64,000 bases of DNA from Helicostylum pulchrum (Eukaryota > Mucoromycota > Mucoromycetes > Mucorales > Mucoraceae), in contig JAIXMO010000017.1 of assembly GCA_025677825.1 (NCBI GenBank), forward strand, positions 310,001-374,000. Direction: 5' to 3'. The notes under the pieces are model-generated. The model ran no database searches. It saw only the letters and a list, made by a program, of their open reading frames with translations, and was not told the DNA's origin. Of the stretch, positions 13,710 through 23,558 are shown in pieces; within the stretch, counting starts at the first letter, position 1, and each line of letters opens with the position of its first letter. The position numbers were made by a program, and so were the translations under genes.

Positions 13710-15199
13710 ATGCTACTTTATATTTTATACACAGGATTATTTTACATAAACGTTGTGATATCATTTCCACTTCTTCACTCCAACGATGCCATGTGCTTAG
13801 ATACCATACCAGATCCATTAGATACCAAAGGTGTTCGATGGGTCCCGTGCCCTTTAACAAAACGCAGCGCCATGAACCTCCGCTCACCCACGCAACAAAT
13901 ATCTGCACCCTTTGATATCACCGTAAACTGTCTACACACAGAACCTATTATCTGCCAAAAGGCAGAAAGAGCGTTTAAAAAAGCAGCCGATATTATCTCT
14001 GACGTTATCTTGTTTAAAGAGCCCGTCAAGGTAAACGCTACCATGATGTCGTTTTGTAAGGCGTTGAATGAATGTGGAACTGGTATGTTGACACTAGGCG
14101 GCTCTTCTCCAGCTCGCGCTATGCCCTTGTTAAACAAAGACGGGTTGTTTAGGCTGCATCCACAAGCGTTGGTGAAACAGTTTGGGCTGGATGACCATCC
14201 TGCTTATGCTCCGTTTGATATCCTAAGTATATTTAATGCTGATGCTCCGTTTTGGTTCCAGGTATTTCTTTAAAAAAAAGTAAATTGTGAAATTTGATAA
14301 AACATGTAATTTTTTATTTAAAGGGGAATTCATATTAGGAAGATAACGTACCAATAGATCCTATACAAGCAGACTTTATGTTTGTTATACTTGTAAATAT
14401 ATATATTTTTTTATACATTAGAATCTTTTTTACTTAAATATATACATAGCACGAATTTATGCATGGTCTTGGTTTTTATTCAGGTTGGAACGAATACATA
14501 TCCTCAGAAGCAATCACGCCAGACCCGTCACCTTTCATGTCCAACCAGCTTATGCTTATGCTCAACCCAACCACCACCGCCATCCATCCCAATCAATTTT
14601 TAGAAAGTGCCATGGACCGACTCCTAAAAATAATTAAAGTAGACGATAAACCCACTTCAATTGCAGTTTCTGACTTCACCAGAAAACTAAACAGTATTGA
14701 CGTAAATAATCTACAGCAACTTGTTCTCGATCCCAAATTTTCTTTTGCAAGAGATATGAATCGGTATGCTACTGTGGAGGGATCGTTAGGTATTGAATCC
14801 AGTGATGAGGAAGTCATCGTTTTGGAAACTGCGTTAAAACCTTTTCAGTCCGGTTCTTCGGTTTCGCATGTAGCATATCAAAAGTATACAAGTAGCAAAG
14901 ACTTTTTAATGAGGTTTATGCAGGATCGCGGTGTAACGTTGGAAGACGCTGTGAAGAGAGGCGGGGGTACCGGACCCATTGGACCTCTCTTGCTGCGTGT
15001 GTTTGAGGAACTTGGGTACGCTACGGTTGATAGTCCTGATACAGTACCACCATTACTGATATTTCAAGACTCAAACCATTCCCAATATGGCACTCAAAAA
15101 AAATTCGCAAAAGAACATTTCACTTCTACTGCAGTACATACAGAAGTAAACTGGTATAATTTACTGTTTATCGTTAGTTTCTTACTGCTACTTCTTTAA
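13710..15199 (+). CDS. Secreted, probably GPI-anchored HExxH metalloprotease-like protein
   Basis: Exons 13710-14261, 14339-14392 and 14450-15199 encode 451 residues. The short middle exon ends directly before the motif; splicing joins FVIL to HEFMHGLGF (His203, Glu204, His207), a zinc-protease HExxH helix. The N-terminus is a signal peptide (about residues 1-20). The C-terminus ends in a hydrophobic tail, NLLFIVSFLLLLL, after a polar stretch, which fits a GPI-anchor signal. Cysteines in the N-terminal half (CLDTIPD, VPCPL, VNCLH, IICQ, CKALNECG) suggest disulfides. The motif resembles metzincins (HExxHGLGF), but the third metzincin His is absent: position +11 is Ser. A downstream acid could replace it, or the enzyme may be inactive. 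SYO1 starts 114 bp downstream. The substrate is unknown. Confidence 0.75.
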
Positions 15200-15313
15200 A
15201 AAGGGGCAAGTAACAAATAAAGAAACCAGTCACTTTGACACCTATTTTTTTCTTTTTTGTAATTTTTTTCTTTTTTCTTTTTTTAAAAAGTATACACTTA
15301 AGAGATCAACATA

Positions 15314-18300
15314 ATGGGAAAACAAGTTAGAAAAACTTTTAAGCCTCGTCCCAACCCTATTGGTAGCAAAGAAGAACCTGCTACCCTTGAAAATGGTGAA
15401 CAACAATTAACTCTTCAACCTGATCAAGTTCTTCCTGTTGTTCAAAAGGTATGTCATATATATATTTTTAGAGGGGAGCTGTCAATTTAAGGTTTTTTAT
15501 TATTTTTTTTCTCTCTAGTTAGCTTCTCTTGACGCTACCGAAAGAGGTTGGGCTGCAGCATGCGTTTCTAACTTGATCATGGGAAGCGATGAAAATCTCA
15601 AGTTATTATTGTCAAAGGGTGTAGTTGGAAGTTTGATCAAGTTACTTAGTGACGAAACTCGTGAAGTTGTTGAAGAAGCTTTAGGTACTTTGAGGTAAGT
15701 TTTTTTTTTTTTTTTTTTTTTTTGCATGGGGAAAAAAAGATATTCTAACATACATATAATAGAAACTTATGTGCTCTTGAACCTGAAGTTTGTCAAGAAT
15801 ATTTTTCCAAGGATATTTTAACCCCTTTGGGTGTTATTCTTCCTCAAGTATGAAACCAAGTTTTTTTCTAAAAAAAAAAAGAAAGAAAAAGTTTTAACGC
15901 TTCTTATTATAGATCTCTCAAGTTATTGATCTTGTTCTTAGAGATGCACCTTTTGTCGATAATGCTGATCAAGATAGAAGATCTTCTATTTGGGATGTTG
16001 CCGAAAACTTTATTTACATTATTTGGAGTTTAAGGTACTGTTTTTTCGTGGCTAATTTTTTGATCCGAGACTTATATTTTTTTTTTTTTTTTTTGTAGTG
16101 AAGCATCTGATAAGCATATTAAAGCTATTAATCGACTCAACATTGTTACATTTTTGATTTCATTTTTATCTGCTGCTGACCAATGCCCTACTCATGTTGT
16201 TGTAGCAGCTGGTAAGTTCTTTTTTTTTAAAAAAAAAAAAAGTGAAGGTGATACAAAAAAGTACTTATTACATTTTATTAAGGTCAATGTTTAACTACAT
16301 TAACCGACGACAACAAGGATATCTACATTGAGTTCAAAAACCATCCCGAGTACGTTCAAATGCTTCTTAATATCCTTAACAAATTCGAATCTCCGGACAA
16401 GTTACTTGTACGAGTATTGGCTTGTGGTTAGTTAGATTATATAATTGAAGTCATACAAAAAAGCTGAACACTAACTTTTTTTTCTTGTGTCTTTAAAACA
16501 AAATAGCTATTTTGATGAATGTAAGAGAGGTTGTGCAATTATCAGGATCGTGGGACGATGAGCGTGATGCTCTTGGTGAACTTAACAAGACAGTTATGCC
16601 CATTTTAATCGCATCTTTAGATTATGATATTCAACAAGCTGCTGAAGAAGTCAAACAAGTGATCGAAAGTGGTGTAAGTATTAATCTAAAAAAAAGGGCA
16701 TGAGAGAAAAGAGAGAGAGAGAGGGTCTGTGTGCAGTTATTATGGCTCCGAATTAATTTAATGTGGAGTAATAAAGTCCAGAAGACTAAAATTGTATTTT
16801 TTGCCCGTGTAGAATGTAACCAAACCTGAAGAATCAACTGAAATCACGGCCAAGCCTAAACAGCCTCTTACAAAGGGAGATGTAAAGTATTCATGTAACA
16901 TATAGAAAAAAAAGATTAAATTATAGATATTGATAATTCTTTATCATTGTAGATTTATATTCAATCTGTTGAAGAGCGTTTAACCACTTTACAGTTATCT
17001 TTGGAATTGTTGGCTGGTATTTGTTTACAAGATGATACCGAAGGTAAGAATTAAATCGATCATGCATGATAGAATAAGGGAAAAAAGGGAGTAAATCTCC
17101 CACTTTAGTTTTACGCATGTGTGTGTGGGTAATCTCCCGTTTACCATGTCAAGTGCTCCCTACATTTGTTTTTTTTTTCAAAATGACACATTTTTCTTAC
17201 ATAATTATATATTTATTATTAGAAGATGGATGGGAAGATGCAGGAGAGGACATGGAACAAGATCAAGATGCCGAAGAAATGACTGATAACTTGAACGAAG
17301 ACAACGTCGATGATTACCTTCGTGAAGCCGAATCTCTTGGCGACAATACCTCTACAGCTGTTGACGAAGCAGTTGCTAGATCTAACCCTGTAATCAATAA
17401 CTTCTCAATCAATATTTTCCCTCAGTTAGTTCAACTTGCAACCCCGACTAGTGTATCCTTCCCTCAAGACGCTACATTTGCACCTGGTGTCACACAAGGA
17501 CTTGTTCTTACACATCAGCGTGCTTTAGAATGTCTCAATAACTTTCTATTGGCTATGAATGAAGTTCCTTCCAAGTTTTGGTTTAAAGAACATGTAGATG
17601 ACGCTAAGAAAACTTGGTCTTGGTTGTTCCAAAATGCAATTTTGATTGGAACTGCGCCTGCTTCCGAGGAACGCGATTCTATTATTGAAGCTATCGTAAG
17701 CTGTCTTTGGTCTCTTGGTCGGGGACTTGGTCAAAATATCGTAAGTTTTATTTAATTTTATTCACTGATACTTTTTTTTTTTTTTTTTACTACTGCGAAA
17801 TGGAAAAAAAAAAATTAAGGGTGGCGCAAAGATAATAATTATATAATGTCAGCTTTCTCTTAAAGTCTCACAGAACTCGAAAAAGTAATAGCTAACCCAC
17901 TTTTTTTTTTCTTTTAAACTTAGCCTTTGGAACCAAACCACGTACCTGCCTTATGTGGAGCTTTTAGAGCTTCTACCAGTGAATCTATGCAAGTTAAAAT
18001 TGTTGGTTGTTTAGGACCTATTGCAGTAAGACAAGGGGATATCAATACAAATAAGGTAATGTAATACACTGTTATTTTGTAAATCGTGTTTGTACTTGAT
18101 TCCAAATTATTAATTGTTATTGTAGGACATTGGTATTTTCATCATGGAAGTGTTAGGTAACATCGGCTCTCACAAGACTCAACCGGACGTTGCCGTTGAA
18201 GCATTGAACTTGGTATTTGATGTATACAGTGACTGCGCTTTTGATTACGACACTCCTGTTTACGTTCAAGGAAAATTCAACAATCAATTGAAGCAACTTT

Positions 18301-18515
18301 TACCTTCAGTCAAAGCTATGGTAAGTTTTTTTTTTTGAAAAAAAAATCTGATCTGTCACATGGATTTTTATTTTGATTGGTTCAACTTATTGTTATTTTA
18401 AATATAGGTTAAATCTACTGACCGCAGAAAGAATTTCGATTTAAGAAACAGATGTGATGAAGCTTTAATGAACTTGGTTGCCTTTATTAAATACAAGGCT
18501 TCTGAAAAGAGATAA
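15314..18515 (+). CDS. SYO1: Syo1/HEATR3-type symportin for ribosomal proteins
   Basis: Thirteen exons (15314-15448, 15519-15694, 15763-15847, 15913-16034, 16099-16211, 16283-16426, 16507-16673, 16813-16881, 16953-17043, 17223-17740, 17924-18055, 18126-18320, 18408-18515) give 684 residues. Syo1 carries Rpl5 and Rpl11 into the nucleus together for 5S RNP assembly. The start MGKQVRKTFKPRPNPIGSK is the family's basic N-terminus with a nuclear-import signal. ARM/HEAT repeats follow (NLIMGSDENLKLLLSKGVV, LGTLRNLCALEPEVC, SLSEASDKHIKAI). An acidic loop sits near residue 370 (EDGWEDAGEDMEQDQD), where Syo1 binds Rpl11. Introns 9 and 10 are about 180 nt, long for this window. Every exon junction keeps frame. 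Confidence 0.9.
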
Positions 18516-19668
18516 GGATAATATTTCCTTTTAGTTAGTTATCTTTTTTTTTTTCTGGCCTGGCCCACCCCTTAGAATAGTAATTTAAAATAAAATCCAA
18601 TAGATTTGGCCATTTTAAAAACCAAAACAGTAGGACAAAAAAAATGTGGATTTCATTTCTGTTTGGTTATTCTCACAAAAAAAAGGTTTATTGCCTTTTT
18701 CTAATCATAGGTAGAGCATTTATTAGGTCAGCCAATTCTAATTTGTGAAAAGAAAGAGAAGAATGTCTTTCACTAACAATTTTCTCTTTTTTCAGGGTTC
18801 AGTTTGGCTTGCCTAATAATTTTTGAGACACACTATTCTTTTTTTATAGAGTTTTTTTTTTTTTTATTATTATTATTTTACTTGTCGGGTGATCTCGCTC
18901 GTGGCCCTTGCTAACAAGAAAAAGTAATAAAATTAAGTCAAGTTTATTTTTCTTAAAAAAAAAGAAACGAAAATATACAAACCAATAAAAACCCATACCA
19001 AAAAAAAAGCAGTTACTATATCAGAAAAAAAAAGCATTACTCTATCCCGCTTACCAGGTTTAAATTAGATATACCTGACGGAATTGGGATGGGACTTAAC
19101 ATTAAAGAATTCAAACTAGACCACAAGATTAAACGGTATAATGTAATAGTTAATAGGATAGGAAGAATTTGGATCACAAAATAATTCATTTAGGTGTCGC
19201 AAAATACTGATATGATAATCAATCAAACAAGGGACCCTTCTAATAGTAGTAACTTTTATGGTTGTACTTGGTTTTTCTCACATTGAACCCTCACGTAATC
19301 ATGTTATTTTGTACGCGACAGAAAAAAAAATAGCGAGATTCCTGCCTTTGGGAAAAAAATAATTATCAAAAAAGAACCTTGTACATACTTCCAGATCGTG
19401 ATTGTAGCACAATTGGGAAACATTAAGTACCAATACTTGCTTTCCGCCTCGCTAACCATAAGGACCCTGGATAACCTGATCTTCTGACCGTACAACGATA
19501 CATGGATTTTTAAAAACCCTTTTTTACTATATATACAGACATAATTTCCACAAATTCAGTTTTTTTTTTCCTTACCAATCTCTTCTCATCGACACTTTTC
19601 TTTTACTTTCTTTTTCCTCCAACACATATCTCCCGTTTTCTCATCTCAGCTTTTTGTAATAATCAACA
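18516..19668. other. Intergenic region and UNC93-like promoter
   Basis: No gene recognised. A and T homopolymers are frequent. The part from 19500 to 19668 is pyrimidine-rich with a TATA-like element and forms the promoter and leader of the next gene. Confidence 0.55.
19528..19535 (+). promoter_or_regulatory. TATA-like element of the UNC93-like gene
   Basis: TATATATA lies 134-141 bp upstream of the ATG at 19669 and is followed by a CT-rich leader, common before highly expressed fungal genes. Confidence 0.4.
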
Positions 19669-21143
19669 ATGGCTCTTTTTCGCTATAATAGCCCAGTCTT
19701 CCAGATTTTCATAGTCGGTATGATCTGTTTCTGTTGTCCTGGTATGTTCAACGCTCTTAGTGGTATTGGTGCTGCTGGTAAAGCTGATGCCAAGGCTGCT
19801 ACCGATGCCAACACTGCTTTGTCTGTCACTTTCACCATTTGCTCTTTAGTTGGTGCCCCTGTGTAAGTAACATGATATAAATATTTATTTTTGATAGAAT
19901 CAGTATAATAATTTATTTATTTTTGCATAATAGTTATAACATTTTCGGTCATCGTATTCTTATCCCCGCTGCTCTTACCTATGTTCTTTATGTTGGATCT
20001 TTCCTCTCCTCTTCTTCCGTTTTCACTACTATTGCTGGTGCCGTTCTCGGTGTTGGTGCTGGTTTCTTATGGACTGCTCAAGCCGGTATTATGATGTCCT
20101 ATCCTTCTGAACAAGATAAGGGTAAGGCTTTCTCTCTCTTCTGGATGGTTTTCAACTTGGGTGCTACCCTTGGTGCTGCTATTCCTCTCGGTAACGAATG
20201 GAACTCTGGTGCTAAGGCCGAGGTCAAGATCTCTACCTATATTGCTTTCATGGTTATTATGACTTTCGGTGCCATGTTGACTCTTGCTCTTCTCCCTGCT
20301 AGTAAAGTTATCCGTCCCGATGGTGCTCAAGTCTCTCTCCACAAGTTCTCTAACTGGAAGCGTGAAGCTATTGAAGTTATGAGACTCTTCAAGGATTGGA
20401 GAATGCTTGTCTTGATCCCTCTCTTCGCTGGTTCCAACTGGTTCTATACCTATCAATTCAACGTCTTCAACTCCCCCGGTTTCATGACCATCCGTGCCCG
20501 TGCTCTTAACAATTTGTTGTACTGGTTGTTCCAAATTATCGGTGCTGGTTTGTTCGGTGCTTTCATGGATTGGTCCAAGCTCGGATCTCGTAAGACTCGT
20601 GCCATGTACGGTAACACCCTCACTCTTATCATCATCGCTGCTCTCTGGATTGGTGCCATTATTATCCAAAAGACTTTCACTCGTGAGTCTGTCTTGCTCC
20701 CCGATTATATCAAGATTGATGTTAGCCACGCCAGATACCCCGGTTTAGTCGTTGAATATGCTCTCTTCGGTTTCATTGATGCTGTCTATCAAGGTTTCGT
20801 ATACTGGTTGCTCGGTACAATGACCAACGATACTGAACGTGCTGCCAGATATGGTGGTTTCTACAAGACCATTCAAAACGCTGCTAACGCTATTGCTAAC
20901 CAACTTGAATCTACCAAGGTTTCTTACATGACTCAACTTATCGTTGTCTTTGCCATTAACATTGTCGGTCTCCTCCTTTCTTATGTTGTCTCTCTCACTG
21001 TTCCCGATGTCACTGTTGAAACCATTGATAACCTTAAGGATGGCCATGCCGTTGGTACCTTGGTTGGTGGTCAACTCGATAACATTGAAGACCGCAAGGA
21101 AGGTTCTATCAATGAAAGAATCTCTGAGAAGGCTGAAGCTTAG
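19669..21143 (+). CDS. UNC93-like MFS membrane protein (DUF895 type)
   Basis: Exons 19669-19862 and 19934-21143 encode 467 residues with about 11-12 hydrophobic segments. The opening YNSPVFQIFIVGMICFCCPGMFNALSGIGAAG is the signature of the fungal UNC93-like branch of the major facilitator superfamily. Further marks are YNIFGHR after TM2, FLWTAQAGIMMSYPSEQDKGKAFS, and GTMTNDTERAARYGGFYKTIQNAANA before TM11. The C-terminus is a soluble tail after LLLSYVVSLTVPDV. Family members sit in the plasma or vacuolar membrane; the substrate of this fungal branch is not settled. The codons are noticeably C/T-biased (GCT, GGT, CTC, ATC) compared with neighbours, which suggests high expression. Confidence 0.9.
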
Positions 21144-21225
21144 ATTTTATAATCTAAACTTTTTAACTTTTTCATCTCTTTCTTTTTTTCAAACTCTTTT
21201 TCCGCTCAAACATATTATCTCTTTA

Positions 21226-21251
21226 TCTCTCTCTCTCTCTCTCTCTCTCTC
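21226..21251 (+). repeat. (TC)13 microsatellite
   Basis: An uninterrupted TC dinucleotide run in the 3' flank of the UNC93-like gene. Confidence 0.9.
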
Positions 21252-21502
21252 GTGCTCTAGTTTACTTGACAGCTTGATGCTGTTGCTAATCTTTTTTATT
21301 TTTCTATCACGTACTTCAATATTCTTAAATGTTAATTAATACTTCATAAATTATCTTATCACAAAACTAATCATAATTCCCCCTCACAACCTTCATTATC
21401 CTTTTTTTATATATATATTTTTAAATAAAGTATAAATCGATTGGTAAATTTTAATCTCTTCTCTTTTTTGCTACTTTTTGTTATAAATGGGAATACTAAA
21501 TA

Positions 21503-21524
21503 AAATCAGGGTTTTCCCTGATTT
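21503..21524. repeat. Perfect inverted repeat, 9-bp arms
   Basis: Arms AAATCAGGG and CCCTGATTT flank a TTTT loop. It lies about 360 bp past the UNC93-like stop, so it could be an RNA hairpin in a long 3' UTR or a protein-binding palindrome. Confidence 0.6.
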
Positions 21525-21662
21525 ACACAAAAAAAATTAACTTGTGCTCAGGACAATGGAATTCCCGACTGGTACATCATCACGTTCTATTCCCTTTTTT
21601 ATTTAAACTTTCTTGTTTACCAAGATAAACGAGGGAGTATGAAAACTTTCCATGGATCAAAA

Positions 21663-21716
21663 TTGGAGTCACCATCAATACTTGGAGTCACCATTAGTAT
21701 TAGTTGGAGTCACCAT
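21663..21716 (+). repeat. Three copies of TTGGAGTCACCAT
   Basis: Identical 13-bp copies lie at 21663-21675, 21682-21694 and 21704-21716, spaced 19 and 22 bp apart with unlike spacers. The conserved core with diverged spacers suggests repeated protein sites rather than a simple tandem duplication. The complement contains TGACTCC, close to a bZIP (Gcn4-like) TGACTCA site. Confidence 0.6.
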
Positions 21717-22968
21717 CATATTAGAAGTTAAATCACCGCTCTAAATTTCCCACACATATTCTTAGATAATTAATTACAGTATAACCCTAATCTGCATTCA
21801 TTTGGTATATCTTGTCGGTAAGAAGTAATAAATTTTTGAATGGTAAACCTATACAGCGGAAAAATTTACCCTTCAAAATTACCTTTTAAAATTATTCAAA
21901 AACAAAAAAAGCATTTTTTTTGTAGGTTAAACAGATATATTTGTTTGTTAATGATATGTTACACTACATATATAAATACTATATGCTTCCTGCCTAGACT
22001 TTTTGCCTTGGTCATCGATTTTTTTTAAGGTCCCAAAGCTATATTTTTCTTTACGCTTAATATATTTTTTGTTTCACTTTTTAGTTTTAGAAAAAAAGAA
22101 ATATATTCAAATTAATTGTATAACGTGTAATCTTTATAAAATATAAAGCAAAGACAGAAACGCATTCTAGAGCTTCATATCTAACAGTTGCATTATTGTA
22201 AATATTAAAACATTGGTCGTAATAGTGTGCATTTAACGTTCATGTCAAAAAAAAAAAAAAAAAAAAAAAAAAATTATATACGCATATGAAAGGTTTAAAA
22301 AAAACAGTTTAAATATGTATTTTCGGATTTATACTAAAAAATGGTTATGTGTACTTTGAGCGATCTAAAAAAGTGTGATTTCCGTAATATTAAAAATTCC
22401 AGTGCGAAATTGATATTTTCAGTATTCCAGTTATAAATTCCAAAAACAGTTTAATTTTACCATATTGATACTTTTAAAAATAGTTCAATGTTAAAGTGTA
22501 CCACGGCATTTTTTTATTTTATTTGCGGAAAAATAATATATTAGATAATAAAAATAAAAAACGTTCCCATTCGTTACGAGTATGATTTATCAATGAGATT
22601 ATATAATTGACAATGTATATCTATAGTAAAAACAATTGGGGGACCTGTTTTTTTAAAAAATGAAAAAAAAAGCTGGCGGGTAAAGTTTATACAAGATTTA
22701 CTGATTAACGGAAACTGAACTAAAAAGGCTAATACTATATGTATTAAACAAGCAGAAAAGCTTAATGCGAATAAGCATTGGTCAGCCGTTCCTGAGTATG
22801 TGACTATATGTATACAAAAAAAACGCCAAGAAAAGCCGTAATAAACAGCATATACTTGGGTGTCCGACTTAATCGAGTATTAGTAGAAACTTCAATACAT
22901 GTTTCAATATGCGTTTATCCATCGCAAAAACGTCACGATAAAGGGACTTTTTTTTTTGAAAAAACAGG

Positions 22969-22975
22969 TATAAAG
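22969..22975 (+). promoter_or_regulatory. TATA-like box of the CipC-like gene
   Basis: TATAAAG lies 81 bp upstream of the first base of the split start codon at 23050. This distance matches the TATA boxes of OYE and GFA1 and supports the proposed start. Confidence 0.45.
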
Positions 22976-23049
22976 GTGAAAGTATTTTGAAACATGTTAC
23001 TTGCATTTCTAACAGTTTAATATATCAACTTTAAACATACTAAAAAAAA

Positions 23050-23558
23050 ATGTAAGTACTATTGTATAATATAAAGGATTAATAATAATATTCAAAACTA
23101 ATGTATTATTTAATAGGGGACTTTTCGATCACTTTGGTAAACAACATGAAGAACTTGAAAACACTTCTAGCTCTCACGAAGGCTCTTTGAGTCACGAACT
23201 TATTGCAGGTGCTGCTTCTTTTGAAGCTATTAAGGCATATAACAAGCATTGCGAAAAAGAGGGGTACGTATTATTATTTTTTATATAGTCTTATTCAGAC
23301 TGGTTAAAGTACTCACGTCACATTCATCTTTTTCAGTAAGCCTGTTGACCACGCCACTGCCAAGGCCTTGCTTGCTGGTTTCACTGGTGGTATGATTGAT
23401 AAATTGTAAGTTAATAATCGTTAGGAAAATAAACATCTTATTAAAATGTGCTTTATAACAGAATTGAAACTAAGGGTCTTGACTATCTCGATAAGCAGAA
23501 GGCTAAAAGACACGCTGAAGAGCAAGTTAATGAGTACTATGAAAAAGAACGTCAATAA
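23050..23558 (+). CDS. CipC-like / DUF3759 small protein with split start codon
   Basis: Coding exons are 23050-23051, 23117-23263, 23337-23405 and 23462-23558, giving 104 residues. The first coding exon is just AT; intron 1 (GTAAGT ... TTTAATAG) is removed and the next exon supplies G, making ATG and then GGA CTT TTC. The product starts MGLFDHF. The body HELIAGAASFEAIKAYNKHCEKEGKPVDHATAKALLAGF is split by intron 2, and TKGLDYLDKQKAKRHAEEQ follows. This is the pattern of CipC-like proteins, which are induced in aspergilli by antibiotics and stress and have no known enzyme activity. Reading the unspliced ATG (ATG TAA) gives an immediate stop, and the upstream ATG at 22994 also stops within 8 codons. 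No alternative start is visible. Confidence 0.85.

Larger units (their letters stand above)
21144..23049. other. Long intergenic region with hairpin and tandem repeats
   Basis: No gene is supported; small frames at 21840-22028 and 22808-22990 lack features. It contains a (TC)13 run, a perfect 9-bp-arm hairpin at 21503-21524, three copies of a 13-bp word at 21663-21716, and a 27-base A run at 22247-22273. The last about 80 bp form the leader of the CipC-like gene. Confidence 0.6.

Noticed and set aside
13631..13915. Alternative upstream frame for the HExxH gene start
   Set aside because: It is in a different frame from the conserved protein and lacks a signal peptide; the ATG at 13710 gives a good one.
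17741..17923. Long SYO1 intron considered as a snoRNA host
   Set aside because: No paired C/D boxes or H/ACA arrangement could be identified by eye.
20067..20729. 220-codon open frame on the minus strand inside the UNC93-like gene
   Set aside because: It is an antisense shadow of a codon-biased exon; the plus-strand protein has full family signatures and the antisense product has none.
23052..23116. Treating the CipC-like intron 1 as leader sequence with a downstream Met
   Set aside because: No in-frame Met exists before the conserved domain in the second exon (the next is deep in the protein), so a split ATG explains the data better.
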